A stretch of 64,000 nucleotides of DNA from contig NZ_AHCA01000008.1 in the NCBI RefSeq assembly GCF_000238355.1, positions 62,001-126,000 on the forward strand, given 5' to 3'. Made by a program: the position numbers and the translations under genes. This stretch comes from Pseudoalteromonas haloplanktis ATCC 14393 (lineage in GTDB: Bacteria > Pseudomonadota > Gammaproteobacteria > Enterobacterales > Alteromonadaceae). Of this stretch, positions 48,834 through 59,957 are shown in pieces; position 1 is the first letter of the stretch; every line of letters begins with the position of its first letter. The notes under the pieces are model-generated. The model was not told where the DNA came from and searched no databases. It worked only from the letters and a program-made list of their open reading frames with translations.

Positions 48834-49151
48834 ATGAGTGGCATGAAAGATTCAGGTGTTTTAGACACGGTTCGCGATAGTGAGAAGCAAAAACTGCAAC
48901 CACCGCGAAAATATAAAGTCATTTTAAATAATGATGATTACACGCCTATGGACTTTGTGGTAGAAGTACTAACAACGTTTTTTAATATGGATAGCGATAG
49001 AGCAACAGATGTGATGCTGCAAGTTCATCAAAATGGTCGCGCAATATGTGGCGTTTACAGCGCCGATGTAGCGTATACCAAAGTTGAACAAGTTAACCGT
49101 TACGCACGGGATAACGAGCATCCACTGCTATGTAGTTGTGAGCAGGAATAA
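48834..49151 (+). CDS. clpS: ATP-dependent Clp protease adaptor ClpS
   Basis: N-end-rule adaptor of 105 residues that delivers substrates to ClpA. The core motif [20 protein letters not shown] contains the NDDYTPM element that binds N-degrons, and later [20 protein letters not shown] contains the pocket-lining residues. The ClpA gene starts 69 bases downstream, and leucyl/phenylalanyl transferase (aat) and arginyl/leucyl transferase-like ate lie nearby. The N-end-rule genes are thus grouped. Confidence 0.95.
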   Translation: MSGMKDSGVLDTVRDSEKQKLQPPRKYKVILNNDDYTPMDFVVEVLTTFFNMDSDRATDVMLQVHQNGRAICGVYSADVAYTKVEQVNRYARDNEHPLLCSCEQE

Positions 49152-49220
49152 TACCAAGGTAGGGTGATCGAAATACCCATCACAACGGTATGTATATTTT
49201 ATCTCAGTAAGGGGTTGCTA

Positions 49221-51485
49221 ATGCTAAACAAAGATTTAGAACTAACTTTAAACGCAGCGTTTCGTGAAGCGCGTACACGCCGCCATGAATTTATGACAGT
49301 AGAGCACTTATTGCTTGCGCTGCTGGACAATCCATCGGCGGGAGAAGCACTCCATGCTTGTGGCATTGATATGGCAGCACTAAAAGCTGAGCTATCAGAT
49401 TTTATTAATGAAACGACGCCGGTTATTCCTGATTTAGAAGAAGAACGTGAAACACAGCCTACACTTGGTTTTCAGCGAGTTTTGCAACGCGCAGTATTTC
49501 ATGTGCAATCATCTGGTAAGAACGAAGTAACTGGCGTAAATGTACTGGTTGCTATTTTTTCTGAACAAGAAAGCCAAGCGGTGTATTTACTGAAGAAAAG
49601 TGATATTTCTCGTTTAGATATCGTGAATTTCATTTCTCATGGTATTTCTAAAGCGGATGATGACATCGGTGGTGAAGATGCTGATGATATTCACGAAGAA
49701 GCACAAGCTGTACAAGGTGAAGAGCCCAGTAAATTAGAGAATTTTACTTCTAATTTGAATGTATTAGCCCGAGATGGCAATATCGATCCGTTAGTAGGGC
49801 GCGATAGTGAAGTTGAACGTACGGTGCAAGTTTTGTGTCGTCGTAAAAAGAACAACCCGTTATTAGTAGGTGAAGCAGGGGTAGGTAAAACGGCCATCGC
49901 AGAAGGCTTAGCGTATCGTATTGTTCATGAACAAGTGCCAGAGGTGATTGCTGATGCTGTGGTGTATTCATTAGATATGGGAGCATTACTGGCGGGTACT
50001 AAATACAGAGGCGATTTTGAAAAACGCTTTAAGGCATTGCTAAAAGAGCTTCAGGCGCAACCTAGCGCGATTTTATTTATTGATGAAATCCATACCATCA
50101 TTGGTGCTGGCGCGGCCTCTGGTGGCGTTATGGACGCATCTAACTTACTTAAACCACTATTATCCAGTGGTAAGTTACGTTGTATGGGCTCTACTACTTA
50201 TAATGAATACAAAAATATCTTTGAAAAAGATCGTGCCTTAGTACGTCGCTTTCAAAAGGTTGATGTACTTGAGCCAAGCGTGGCTGACACAACAAAAATC
50301 CTTAATGGCTTAAAAGAACGTTACGAAGAGCATCACGGCATCCGTTATACACAAAAAGCGTTAAAAGCGGCTGCGGAACTCAGTGCTAAATACATTAATG
50401 AACGTCACCTACCGGATAAAGCCATCGATGTGATTGATGAAGCGGGTGCAAGCCAACGGCTGCAACCGATTTCTAAACGTAAAAAAACCATTGGTGTTGC
50501 TGATATAGAATTGATTGTCGCTAAAATGGCGCGTATTCCGCAGCAAAGCGTGTCATCTAGTGATAAAGAAACCCTTAAGAATCTTGATCGCAATCTTAAA
50601 ATGTTGGTGTTCGGCCAAGATCAATCGATTGATGCACTCACGTCTGCTATTCGCTTATCGCGTTCAGGCTTATCAAATGAAGATAAACCGGTTGGCTCGT
50701 TCTTGTTTGCAGGCCCTACAGGGGTAGGTAAAACCGAGGTGACCAAACAACTTGCTAAATGTATGGGTGTTGAGTTTATTCGTTTTGATATGTCTGAGTA
50801 TGTTGAGCGTCATGCCGTAAGCCGTTTAATTGGTGCGCCTCCAGGTTATGTAGGGTTTGAACAAGGCGGTCTATTAACTGAAGCTGTGATCAAAAACCCA
50901 CATTCAGTCGTGCTATTAGATGAAATTGAAAAAGCCCACTCTGATATCTACAATATTTTATTGCAGGTAATGGATCATGGTACGCTAACTGACAACAATG
51001 GCCGTAAAGCGGATTTTAGAAATGTAGTTGTGGTGATGACCACTAATGCTGGTGTACAAGAGACTGTTCGTAAGTCAATCGGCTTCACAGAACAAGATCA
51101 TTCTCATGATGCTATGAGTGAGATCAACAAGGTGTTCTCACCTGAATTTAGGAACCGCTTAGATAATATTATTTGGTTTAATCACCTTGACCGCGATGTG
51201 ATATTACTGGTGGTTGATAAATTTATTGTAGAGCTTCAAGCACAGCTAGATAAAAAATCGGTTAACTTGGAGCTGACTAATAAGGCTCGAGAATGGCTAG
51301 CAGACACAGGTTACGATAAAGCCATGGGTGCACGACCAATGGGACGTGTGATCCAAGAGCAATTGAAAAAACCATTAGCAAACGAGATTTTATTTGGTGA
51401 ACTTATCGACGGGGGGACAGTGAAAGTATCTATTAAAGATAAAAAGTTACGTTTTGATTATGAAACGAATTTAACGCCCGCATAA
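49221..51485 (+). CDS. clpA: Clp protease ATP-binding subunit ClpA
   Basis: AAA+ unfoldase of about 754 residues that feeds ClpP. The ATG at 49221 ([20 protein letters not shown]) matches family starts and follows AAGGGG; the frame begins earlier but those residues are not ClpA-like. It has the N domain, D1 with Walker A GEAGVGKT and Walker [11 protein letters not shown], and D2 with GPTGVGKT and [13 protein letters not shown] ClpP-binding loop is expected in the second AAA domain. It ends with the D2-small domain. A good terminator follows. Confidence 0.96.
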   Translation: MLNKDLELTLNAAFREARTRRHEFMTVEHLLLALLDNPSAGEALHACGIDMAALKAELSDFINETTPVIPDLEEERETQPTLGFQRVLQRAVFHVQSSGKNEVTGVNVLVAIFSEQESQAVYLLKKSDISRLDIVNFISHGISKADDDIGGEDADDIHEEAQAVQGEEPSKLENFTSNLNVLARDGNIDPLVGRDSEVERTVQVLCRRKKNNPLLVGEAGVGKTAIAEGLAYRIVHEQVPEVIADAVVYSLDMGALLAGTKYRGDFEKRFKALLKELQAQPSAILFIDEIHTIIGAGAASGGVMDASNLLKPLLSSGKLRCMGSTTYNEYKNIFEKDRALVRRFQKVDVLEPSVADTTKILNGLKERYEEHHGIRYTQKALKAAAELSAKYINERHLPDKAIDVIDEAGASQRLQPISKRKKTIGVADIELIVAKMARIPQQSVSSSDKETLKNLDRNLKMLVFGQDQSIDALTSAIRLSRSGLSNEDKPVGSFLFAGPTGVGKTEVTKQLAKCMGVEFIRFDMSEYVERHAVSRLIGAPPGYVGFEQGGLLTEAVIKNPHSVVLLDEIEKAHSDIYNILLQVMDHGTLTDNNGRKADFRNVVVVMTTNAGVQETVRKSIGFTEQDHSHDAMSEINKVFSPEFRNRLDNIIWFNHLDRDVILLVVDKFIVELQAQLDKKSVNLELTNKAREWLADTGYDKAMGARPMGRVIQEQLKKPLANEILFGELIDGGTVKVSIKDKKLRFDYETNLTPA

Positions 51486-51504
51486 GCATGGTATGACAGG
51501 TAAC

Positions 51505-51532
51505 AAAAAGCCCAGCAATTGCTGGGCTTTTT
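51505..51532 (+). terminator. intrinsic terminator of clpSA
   Basis: A 12-bp stem, AAAAAGCCCAGC (51505-51516) with GCTGGGCTTTTT (51521-51532), loop AATT, 19 bases past clpA. It is nearly symmetrical and could act from either side. Confidence 0.92.
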
Positions 51533-51659
51533 GTTTATTAAATGTAATTGTTAGTATAGCTATCAATTACATTTAATAAACGCTTCAAGCTAGTGTAGAA
51601 AGTAACTAAGTTACTCAGACAACTTAGCTAAAAACTTGATATTTCGTTAACGCACTAAC

Positions 51660-51896
<237 letters not shown>

Positions 51897-51968
51897 TTAA
51901 TAGTTAAACGATGCAGATTCTGCCCAAAATACACCAATAAGTAAAGCCACAGCAGGCTTTTTTGCAAA

Positions 51969-52673
51969 TTAAATAGCCAACCACTGCTCAGCAACCCTAT
52001 TTTGGGCAGGTAAGAACTGAGTTTTGTAACGCATTTTTACACATTCATCAATTTGGTAGCCTAAATATACGAATTCTTTTTCGTAATGCTTGGCAAATTT
52101 TATCTGCTCTAGAATCATAATTGTGCCCACACTATAGTGTTCATAATCTGGGTCAAAAAAACTATAAATAGCAGAAATTGCATTGTGCATACAGTCTGTT
52201 ACAGCCACTGCAACCAATTTATTTTGATCCCATAATTCAATAAAAGTGATCGGCAACCAATGACAAAGTATAAAACTGTCAAACTGACTTTGATCGGGTG
52301 GAAACATTGAGCCATCTTGATGGCGTTCGGTAATGTATTTACTGTACAGCTGAAAGTATTCAGGGTGTTGTTGATCTGAATATTTCACACGAAAGGTTTT
52401 TTTTGCTTTATTAAGTTTACGCTTTTGCGATTTTGTCGGTAAAAATTCCTGAGCTAATACTCGTACAGACTTACATGCGCTACAAGCAGGGCAGTGTGGG
52501 CGGTATATTTGGTCGCCACTACGGCGAAAACCAAGAGCCAGTAATTGTTCAAATTTACTGGGGTTGTAACAACTGTGATCTAAAATCACTAATAATTGTT
52601 CTTGGCGGTCAGCTAAGTAGCTGCAATCAAATTGTTGGCTTAATCCTAAACGGGCAGGTAAGTGTTCAGTCAT
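51969..52673 (-). CDS. bpt: aspartate/glutamate leucyltransferase (N-end rule, Bpt/Ate)
   Basis: Adds leucine to N-terminal Asp or Glu, marking proteins for ClpS-ClpAP. The protein has about 234 residues from the ATG at 52673; the listed frame begins three codons earlier at a TTG. It has the cysteine-rich N-terminal motif of arginyl-tRNA-transferase-like enzymes: FDCSYLADRQEQLLVI and RPHCPACSACKSVRV. A GNAT-like C-terminal half follows (FIELWDQNKLVAVAVTD; YSFFDPDYEHYSVGTIMILE). The start overlaps the aat stop by 8 bases, implying translational coupling. Older annotation calls it ate, arginyl-tRNA transferase. Confidence 0.9.
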   Translation of the reverse strand: MTEHLPARLGLSQQFDCSYLADRQEQLLVILDHSCYNPSKFEQLLALGFRRSGDQIYRPHCPACSACKSVRVLAQEFLPTKSQKRKLNKAKKTFRVKYSDQQHPEYFQLYSKYITERHQDGSMFPPDQSQFDSFILCHWLPITFIELWDQNKLVAVAVTDCMHNAISAIYSFFDPDYEHYSVGTIMILEQIKFAKHYEKEFVYLGYQIDECVKMRYKTQFLPAQNRVAEQWLAI

Positions 52674-53382
52674 AAATAGCAATAAGCTCCTGAGGTTGCC
52701 ACATTGATGCCGGAATAATAAATTTTTCTGCTTCTTTAAGCTTAGTTAAAAATTCTGAGCGTGGTAGAACTTTTTCACCTAAAGAGAGTAAATAAGGGTT
52801 CTCAAGCTGACAATCTATAAAATGTGCCTGATGGCGTTTTAACCAATTAACCAGTGCCCACATGGCTAATTTTGAGCAATTTGTTTGATGATGAAACATG
52901 GATTCGCCACAGAACACGCCTGTTTGCATGAGGCCGTACAAACCCCCAACCAGTTGGTCGTTACGCCAAATCTCAACGCTATGGGCTAAACCATCGATGT
53001 GAGCTTGTTTATAGGCATCAAGCATATCGTCAGTGATCCACGTGCCTTCAACATCTATGCGTTGCTGCTGGCATGACTCAATGACTTCATCAAACGCGGT
53101 GTTAACGGTGACTTTAACGGGGAATTTACGCAAATGCTTACGCAAACTTTTACTAATGTGAAAATCATCTAGCTCTATGATCCCACGCTCAGTCGGTGAC
53201 CACCACATAATCGGCTCATAGTCGCTAAACCAAGGAAAGATACCTTGGCTATAGGCGCTTTTTAGTCGCGGTAGTGATAAACAACCACCAATGGCAAGTA
53301 AGCCATCGGGCTCATCTAAGGCAAGCTCAGGATGTGGAAAAGTAACGTGTTCTTGAGATAATTGATAAAGTTGTTTTGTCAT
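52666..53382 (-). CDS. aat: leucyl/phenylalanyl-tRNA-protein transferase
   Basis: Adds Leu or Phe to N-terminal Arg or Lys, the second bacterial N-end-rule enzyme. The protein has 238 residues and the family motifs: FPHPELALDEPDGLLAIGG at the start, YSQGIFPWFSDYEPIMWWSP, and VFCGESMFHHQTNCSKLA. It is the first gene of the aat-bpt-infA unit. Confidence 0.96.
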   Translation of the reverse strand: MTKQLYQLSQEHVTFPHPELALDEPDGLLAIGGCLSLPRLKSAYSQGIFPWFSDYEPIMWWSPTERGIIELDDFHISKSLRKHLRKFPVKVTVNTAFDEVIESCQQQRIDVEGTWITDDMLDAYKQAHIDGLAHSVEIWRNDQLVGGLYGLMQTGVFCGESMFHHQTNCSKLAMWALVNWLKRHQAHFIDCQLENPYLLSLGEKVLPRSEFLTKLKEAEKFIIPASMWQPQELIAIYD

Positions 53383-53496
53383 AACACCGTTTCTTATTAC
53401 TACGCGGTAAGATAAATTGTAACTTGTTGCTTTAAAATCACAAACAACAAATGAAAAACAATTAGCTTAGCTCCTTGAGAGAAGTTTAAGACATAA

Positions 53497-53525
53497 AAAA
53501 AGCGCGTTTTGAAACGCGCTTTTTT
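53497..53525 (-). terminator. intrinsic terminator of acnB
   Basis: A 13-bp stem (AAAAAGCGCGTTT at 53497-53509 with AAACGCGCTTTTT at 53513-53525), loop TGA, 21 bases past the acnB stop. It is symmetrical and could also insulate aat. Confidence 0.92.
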
Positions 53526-53545
53526 AAACCGTTAACTCAATCGAG

Positions 53546-56359
53546 TTAGCTAACAACTTTTACTGGTACTGCTTGTCCAGCATTGAATTTAGTTGTCATC
53601 TCTTCTTCAACGGGTGTGAATGCAGTTAAGTCGATACCTTCAACCGCCGACTTGTACTCTTCAAGAGTCGGGAAGCGACCAAGAACAGTAGAAAGTACTA
53701 CTAGTGGTGTAGAACCCAGGAGTGACTCACCTTTCTTCTCAGACGTATCGGCTACTACACGGCCTTGGAAAAGGCGTGTTGACGTTGCGATAACTGTATC
53801 ACCAGGTTCTGCTTTTTCTTGGTTACCCATACATAAGTTACAACCTGGGCGCTCTAGGTATAAGATGTTCTCATACTTAGTACGTGCTGCTGTTTTAGGA
53901 TTAGAATCGTCAAATTCAAAACCTGCGTACTTAGCTAGGATATCCCAGTCGCCTTCAGCTTTAAGCTCATCAACAATGTTGTATGTTGGTGGTGCAACAA
54001 CCAATGGCGCTTTGAAAGAGATAGAACCGTTTTTCTTCTCTAAATTACGTAGCATGTGAGCAATAATTTTCATATCGCCTTTGTGAACCATACACGAACC
54101 AACAAAGCCTAAATCAACTGGTTTGTCGTTATAGAATGAAACAGGGCGGATCACATCGTGCGTATAACGCTTAGATACATCATCGTTATTTACATCTGGA
54201 TCGGCAATCATTGGCTCAACGATTTGGTCTAAATCTACGACAACTTCAGCGTGGTATTTAGCGTTATCATCTGGAGAAAGCGCTGGTTCTTCACCAGATT
54301 GGATACCGGCAATACGCTTGTCAGCTAAGTCGATTAGACCTTGTAGCGTTTGTGCTTCGTTTTCCATACCTTTGTTGATCATGATCTGGATGCGTGATTT
54401 AGCAAGTTCAATTGACTTGATCAATGTTTCGTCATTCGAAATACAGATTGATGCTTTCGCTTTCATCTCTGCAGTCCAGTCAGTGAAGGTAAACGCTTGG
54501 TCAGCCATTAGCGTACCAATGTGTACTTCAATGATACGACCTTGGAAAACGTTTTCGCCACCAAATTGCTTAAGCATTTGCGCTTGAGTTGCATGCACTA
54601 CATCACGGAAATCCATGTGCTTAGCCATGCTACCCTTGAACGTCACTTTAACAGACTCAGGAATTGGCATTGCAGATTCACCGGTTGCAAGTGCAACTGC
54701 AACAGTACCCGAGTCGGCACCAAAGGCAACACCTTTTGACATACGTGTATGCGAGTCACCACCGATGATGATGGCACGGTCGTCGATGGTAATATCGTTC
54801 AAGACTTTGTGGATAACATCAGTCATGGCATGGTAAACGCCTTTCGGGTCACGTGCTGTAATAAGACCGAACTTATTCATGAACGCCATTAGCTTTGGAA
54901 TATTTGCTTGTGCTTTGCTATCCCATACCGACGCTGTATGACAACCAGACTGATATGCACCATCAACAAGTGGTGAAATCGTTGAAGCAGCCATCGCTTC
55001 TAATTCTTGTGCTGTCATTGGGCCAGTTGTATCTTGCGAACCAACGATGTTCACTTTAACGCGAACATTTGAGCCTGCGTGAAGTGGGGTATCTGATAGA
55101 ACACCTACCGCATTACGGTTAAAGATTTTTTCAACCGCTGTTAGGCCTTGGCCTGCATGTGAAATTTCTTTTGAAGGTGCATAGACAAGTGGTGTCTCAA
55201 TACCCAGTGTTTCAGCAGCAAACGTTTGTAGTTTTTTACCGAATACCACAGCGTAAGAACCGCCAGCTCTCATGAACTCAACTTTTTGAGGTGTGAAAGC
55301 AGATGATACATCAACCAGTTCTTTATCACCGTTATAAAGCTTTTTCTCTTTAGTATTGATTGTTAAAACAGTACCAGTAGCAACAGAATACGCTTCTTCA
55401 AGAACGGCGTCGCCATTCTCATCGGTCACTGTATTACCATTTTCGTCTACTTTTTTAACCCAGTTTTTAAGGTCAAGACCGATACCGCCCGTTACATCAA
55501 CAGTGGTCAAAAAGATTGGTGCGATACCATTAGTACCTGCAACAACCGGTGCAATATTGATGAAAGGAACGTAAGGACTTGCTTGTTTACCAGCCCAAAG
55601 TGCTACGTTATTTACACCAGACATACGTGATGAGCCTACACCCATAGTGCCTTTTTCAGCAATAAGCATTACTTTAGCGTTAGGGTGTTTCTTTTGAAGC
55701 TCAACAATTTCTTGCTGTGCTTCTTCAGTGATCATGCACTTACCATGTAATTCACGATCAGCACGCGAATGTGCTTGGTTACCTGGAGACAGTAAGTCAG
55801 TTGAGATATCACCTTCACCAGCAATATAGGTTACTACATCGATTTTTTCTTCGATATCAGGTAGTTTTGTGAAGAATTCAGCTTGTGCGAAACTGTCTAG
55901 CAATTCTTTAGCAATCGCACTACCTGCTTCATATGCTGCTTTAATGCGAGCCATATCTGCATCGTATAAGAATACTTGGGTTTTAAGTACTTCAGCAGCC
56001 TGTGCTGCGATTGCTGCGTCATCACCAAATGCTAAATCAATAAGCATTTCAATTGATGGGCCGCCTTTCATGTGTGAAAGAAGCTCAAATGCAAACTCAG
56101 GAGTGATCTCTGCAACTTGCTCTTCACCCAAAATAATTTCTTTTAAAAACTGTGCTTTTACGCCCGCAGCACTCGTTGTACCTGGTAAGGTATTAAAGAT
56201 AAAGAAGTGAAGTGAATCTTTACGGTGCTCGTTATTAGTATCTTTAATTTGACTAATTAACTCAGATACTAGTTCAGCGCTATCGATTGGTTTTGGGTTT
56301 AATCCAAGTTCCGTTTTACGGGTTTGGATTTCTTCCATATATTGTGTATACAAACTCAT
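53546..56359 (-). CDS. acnB: aconitate hydratase B / 2-methylisocitrate dehydratase (long form)
   Basis: Interconverts citrate and isocitrate with a [4Fe-4S] cluster. The protein has 937 residues, about 70 more than E. coli AcnB (865). The cluster cysteines are at about C756 (VGSCMVHKG), C840 and C843 (RPGCNLCMGNQ). VGSQDTTGPMTAQEL and GGDSHTRMSKGVAFG are also recognised. The N-terminal HEAT-like domain (LNPKPIDSAELVSELISQIK, then GTTSAAGVKAQFLKEIILGE) and the middle (NWVKKVDENGNTVTDENGDA) closely recall the long AcnB of Bacteroidetes and not the Enterobacteria form; this is from memory. It stands alone between terminators. Confidence 0.92.
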   Translation of the reverse strand: MSLYTQYMEEIQTRKTELGLNPKPIDSAELVSELISQIKDTNNEHRKDSLHFFIFNTLPGTTSAAGVKAQFLKEIILGEEQVAEITPEFAFELLSHMKGGPSIEMLIDLAFGDDAAIAAQAAEVLKTQVFLYDADMARIKAAYEAGSAIAKELLDSFAQAEFFTKLPDIEEKIDVVTYIAGEGDISTDLLSPGNQAHSRADRELHGKCMITEEAQQEIVELQKKHPNAKVMLIAEKGTMGVGSSRMSGVNNVALWAGKQASPYVPFINIAPVVAGTNGIAPIFLTTVDVTGGIGLDLKNWVKKVDENGNTVTDENGDAVLEEAYSVATGTVLTINTKEKKLYNGDKELVDVSSAFTPQKVEFMRAGGSYAVVFGKKLQTFAAETLGIETPLVYAPSKEISHAGQGLTAVEKIFNRNAVGVLSDTPLHAGSNVRVKVNIVGSQDTTGPMTAQELEAMAASTISPLVDGAYQSGCHTASVWDSKAQANIPKLMAFMNKFGLITARDPKGVYHAMTDVIHKVLNDITIDDRAIIIGGDSHTRMSKGVAFGADSGTVAVALATGESAMPIPESVKVTFKGSMAKHMDFRDVVHATQAQMLKQFGGENVFQGRIIEVHIGTLMADQAFTFTDWTAEMKAKASICISNDETLIKSIELAKSRIQIMINKGMENEAQTLQGLIDLADKRIAGIQSGEEPALSPDDNAKYHAEVVVDLDQIVEPMIADPDVNNDDVSKRYTHDVIRPVSFYNDKPVDLGFVGSCMVHKGDMKIIAHMLRNLEKKNGSISFKAPLVVAPPTYNIVDELKAEGDWDILAKYAGFEFDDSNPKTAARTKYENILYLERPGCNLCMGNQEKAEPGDTVIATSTRLFQGRVVADTSEKKGESLLGSTPLVVLSTVLGRFPTLEEYKSAVEGIDLTAFTPVEEEMTTKFNAGQAVPVKVVS

Positions 56360-56655
56360 AGAAAACTCTCGGTATTTTACTTGATATGAAGTTGAGCATT
56401 TTAACTTATTTTGTAGTGTCTAGTAATGCCCAGATGAACAAACCTAATGTGCCCAACTATAATTATAGCTGGTTTTACTTGCTATACTTTGACGATACTC
56501 ATTGCACGGCTTTAGATCCTATCGCACTTACACCATTAATTGTATATATAAAATGAATCTTCACTATAATTACTGTGAATGTGTATCGTGTTCACAACAC
56601 TTTATGAAGTGTTTAGTTGATTTTTTATTGTAGGCATAAATTGTAGGCATAAAAA
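56360..56655. other. intergenic between trxB and acnB; short tandem repeat
   Basis: The region presumably holds the acnB promoter on the minus strand. It contains a small palindrome, CTATAATTATAG (56457-56468), and a perfect tandem duplication of 13 bases (TTGTAGGCATAAA at 56628-56640 and 56641-56653). No gene is seen. Confidence 0.5.
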
Positions 56656-56676
56656 AAGGCCGAATAAATCAGCCTT
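56656..56676 (-). terminator. intrinsic terminator of trxB
   Basis: An 8-bp stem (AAGGCCGA at 56656-56663 with TCAGCCTT at 56669-56676, one G-U pair), loop of 5 bases. It is followed on the minus strand by seven T residues, 18 bases past the trxB stop. Confidence 0.85.
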
Positions 56677-56693
56677 CAAAATAGAGTCAAAAA

Positions 56694-57674
<981 letters not shown>

Positions 57675-57932
57675 TTAATGCGCTCGATTTTAAGAGAAAC
57701 AAGGGGGAAGTAAATAAAACTGACGATTATTTTTTTTTCTAAATCGCAAAGCTGTCAAATATTGTGTACTAGAATTGTGAAAAATGACTGTTCTGTATGA
57801 TATGTGAACTATTAAGTCATTATTAGTCTAACTAGCAGCGTTAATTCATGACCAAGCTCAGTTTTTTTGATATGTTTTAACTAATTTTGATTTGTGACCC
57901 TATAAAAGGGTGACCTAAGTGAATAGGCAACT

Positions 57933-59258
57933 ATGTTATTTTGGCAGGAAAAACCCGCGTTCGGGGTGACTTCAAAAGACGTTAACGTCTTAACCAATGC
58001 AAAACAGTATCACACACAATTACTGGCTTTAATTGCGAGCGCACAAACACGAATTTATATTACTGCGCTGTATTTACAAGATGATGAAGCTGGGCGTGAA
58101 ATACTTGAAGCACTCCACCAAGCGTCATTGGCAAAGCCAGAACTTGAAGTGAAAGTGTTGGTTGATTTTCATCGCGCTCAACGTGGCTTAATTGGTGCTG
58201 CAAAATCTGACGGTAATGCCAGTTTGTATTGTGAATACCAAGAAAAGTACCAATCGAATGTCAAAATATTTGGCGTACCAGTAAAAGCCAAAGAATTATT
58301 TGGTGTATTACACTTAAAAGGCTTCGTAATAGACGATACCTTGCTTTATAGCGGGGCGAGTTTAAATAATGTGTATTTACAATATCAAGATCGTTATCGA
58401 TTAGATCGCTACTTTCTAGTTAAGCAAGCTTCGCTGTGCGACTCTATTATTCATTTTATAGAACAAGAGTTGTTAAGCTCAGAGGCCGTTCCACGTATTG
58501 ATACACGACCACTAACCAAGTTTAATGATATTAAGCTGGCGCAAAAGCAGTTAATGCGTTCATTAAAACAAGCTAATTATGCTCATGCAATGGATGACAA
58601 TACACAGCCACTTGGGGTGAGACTATTTTTAGGTTTGGGTCGTCGTAGTAATGAATTAAACCGACTTATAAAGTCATTGTTTGATGCTACAGAGCAAGAG
58701 CTGGTTTTATACACGCCTTATTTTAACTTTCCTGCACCGTTAATGCGCTCCTTACGACGCTTACTTAAGCAAGGCAAACAAGTCACTATTGTTGTTGGTG
58801 ATAAAACCGCAAATGATTTTTTTCTGCCGCCGAGTGAGCCCTTTAGTAAAATAGGTGCGCTGCCTTATTTGTATGAGACTATTTTGTATAAATTTTTAAA
58901 ATCGCAAAAACGTCACATCAATAATGGTAATTTAAATGTCTACTTATGGAAGCACGAAAGTAATTCATTTCATTTAAAAGGCATTTGCTCAGATCGAAAG
59001 TACCATTTACTAAGTGGTCATAATTTAAATCCACGTGCATGGGGCTTAGATATCGAGAACGGTATTTTGTTAGAAGATCCAGAGCAAAGCCTGATGCCAG
59101 CAATTGATAACGAAAGAGCAGAGATTTTACAGCACTGCCGCCGTTTAAATGGCGCTGAAGATTTAGAAACCATGGATGATTACCCGCCAGCGGTTAAAAA
59201 ATTGTTAGGTCAAGCCAAACGTGTCAAAGTCGACTTTATTATTAAGCGTTTTATTTAA
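57933..59258 (+). CDS. pssA: CDP-diacylglycerol-serine O-phosphatidyltransferase (PLD type)
   Basis: Makes phosphatidylserine, the precursor of phosphatidylethanolamine, at the inner membrane surface. The protein has 441 residues (E. coli 451) of the phospholipase D superfamily with two HKD motifs: VLHLKGFVIDDTLLYSGASL near residue 128 and SFHLKGICSDRKYHLLSGHN near residue 345. No membrane helix is seen, as expected for a ribosome/membrane-associated enzyme. It stands alone, 101 bases before a GNAT gene on the same strand. Confidence 0.93.
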   Translation: MLFWQEKPAFGVTSKDVNVLTNAKQYHTQLLALIASAQTRIYITALYLQDDEAGREILEALHQASLAKPELEVKVLVDFHRAQRGLIGAAKSDGNASLYCEYQEKYQSNVKIFGVPVKAKELFGVLHLKGFVIDDTLLYSGASLNNVYLQYQDRYRLDRYFLVKQASLCDSIIHFIEQELLSSEAVPRIDTRPLTKFNDIKLAQKQLMRSLKQANYAHAMDDNTQPLGVRLFLGLGRRSNELNRLIKSLFDATEQELVLYTPYFNFPAPLMRSLRRLLKQGKQVTIVVGDKTANDFFLPPSEPFSKIGALPYLYETILYKFLKSQKRHINNGNLNVYLWKHESNSFHLKGICSDRKYHLLSGHNLNPRAWGLDIENGILLEDPEQSLMPAIDNERAEILQHCRRLNGAEDLETMDDYPPAVKKLLGQAKRVKVDFIIKRFI

Positions 59259-59359
59259 GTAAAGGGTTTGAGCAAATAGGGCGCTCAGAATTAGATGGTC
59301 AGGGAAACCCGTTTCCGCTGATACATATGCGTTTAGCAAAAGTAGCTGAGGTTGATTAA

Positions 59360-59887
59360 ATGGAGTTAGTGATTTCAGACTCAATAACGTTAAAGCCATT
59401 AGCTATTAGTTTTGCTGAGGAACTTTACTCAGTTATCGTCGAGAGTAGGGAAAATCTGAGTCAATTTTTACCTTGGGTGGATAACGTAATAGATGTCAAT
59501 TCAACCAAGCAGTATATAGCTGAGCGACTACACAGCAATAAAGCTGGCGCTCAGTGGTTTGCGATATATACTCAGGAGCGCTTAAGCGGTGTGTTTGGTA
59601 TTAAGCACATTGATCCAGACATTAAAGTTGCTGAATGCGGTTACTGGTTAGCTGATTTTGCACGTGGGCAAGCAGTTATGACTCAAGTGCTTGCTAAAAT
59701 AATACCTTATATAAAAAATACGAGCAACGCAAAAGTGGTAGAGTTTTGCTGTTTAGAGGAAAACTTAGCCAGTATCAAAGTAGTGCAGCGCGCAGGTGCG
59801 AAGTTCAAATATTATCACCAAGAGGTATCACATTTTCTGGCTAATAAGCAGCAACGTTTAGGTGTTTATGAAATAAAGCTAACGTGA
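59360..59887 (+). CDS. GNAT-family N-acetyltransferase
   Basis: A 175-residue acetyltransferase related to the RimJ/RimL group. The N-terminus (DSITLKPLAISFAEELYSVI, then ESRENLSQFLPWVD) and VAECGYWLADFARGQAVMTQ, then VLAKIIPYI (acetyl-CoA pyrophosphate loop region), are typical. The later ENLASIKVVQRAGAKF is the motif B region. The acceptor is unknown; small ribosomal proteins or metabolites are usual targets in this group. Confidence 0.85.
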   Translation: MELVISDSITLKPLAISFAEELYSVIVESRENLSQFLPWVDNVIDVNSTKQYIAERLHSNKAGAQWFAIYTQERLSGVFGIKHIDPDIKVAECGYWLADFARGQAVMTQVLAKIIPYIKNTSNAKVVEFCCLEENLASIKVVQRAGAKFKYYHQEVSHFLANKQQRLGVYEIKLT

Positions 59888-59910
59888 TCAGTATTCGTGG
59901 TAAGTAACAA

Positions 59911-59939
59911 AAAGCGCAATACAATGTATATCGCGCTTT
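59911..59939. terminator. bidirectional terminator between GNAT and Tsx-like genes
   Basis: Stem AAAGCGC (59911-59917) with GCGCTTT (59933-59939), helped by inner ATA/TAT pairs. It lies between convergent genes with A/T runs on both sides. Confidence 0.65.
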
Positions 59940-59957
59940 AACTATTGCCCAAATTAG

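Noticed and set aside
53583-54059. Plus-strand frame of 158 codons inside acnB
   Set aside because: It is antisense to a conserved enzyme and its serine-rich content is what reverse reading of acnB would produce.
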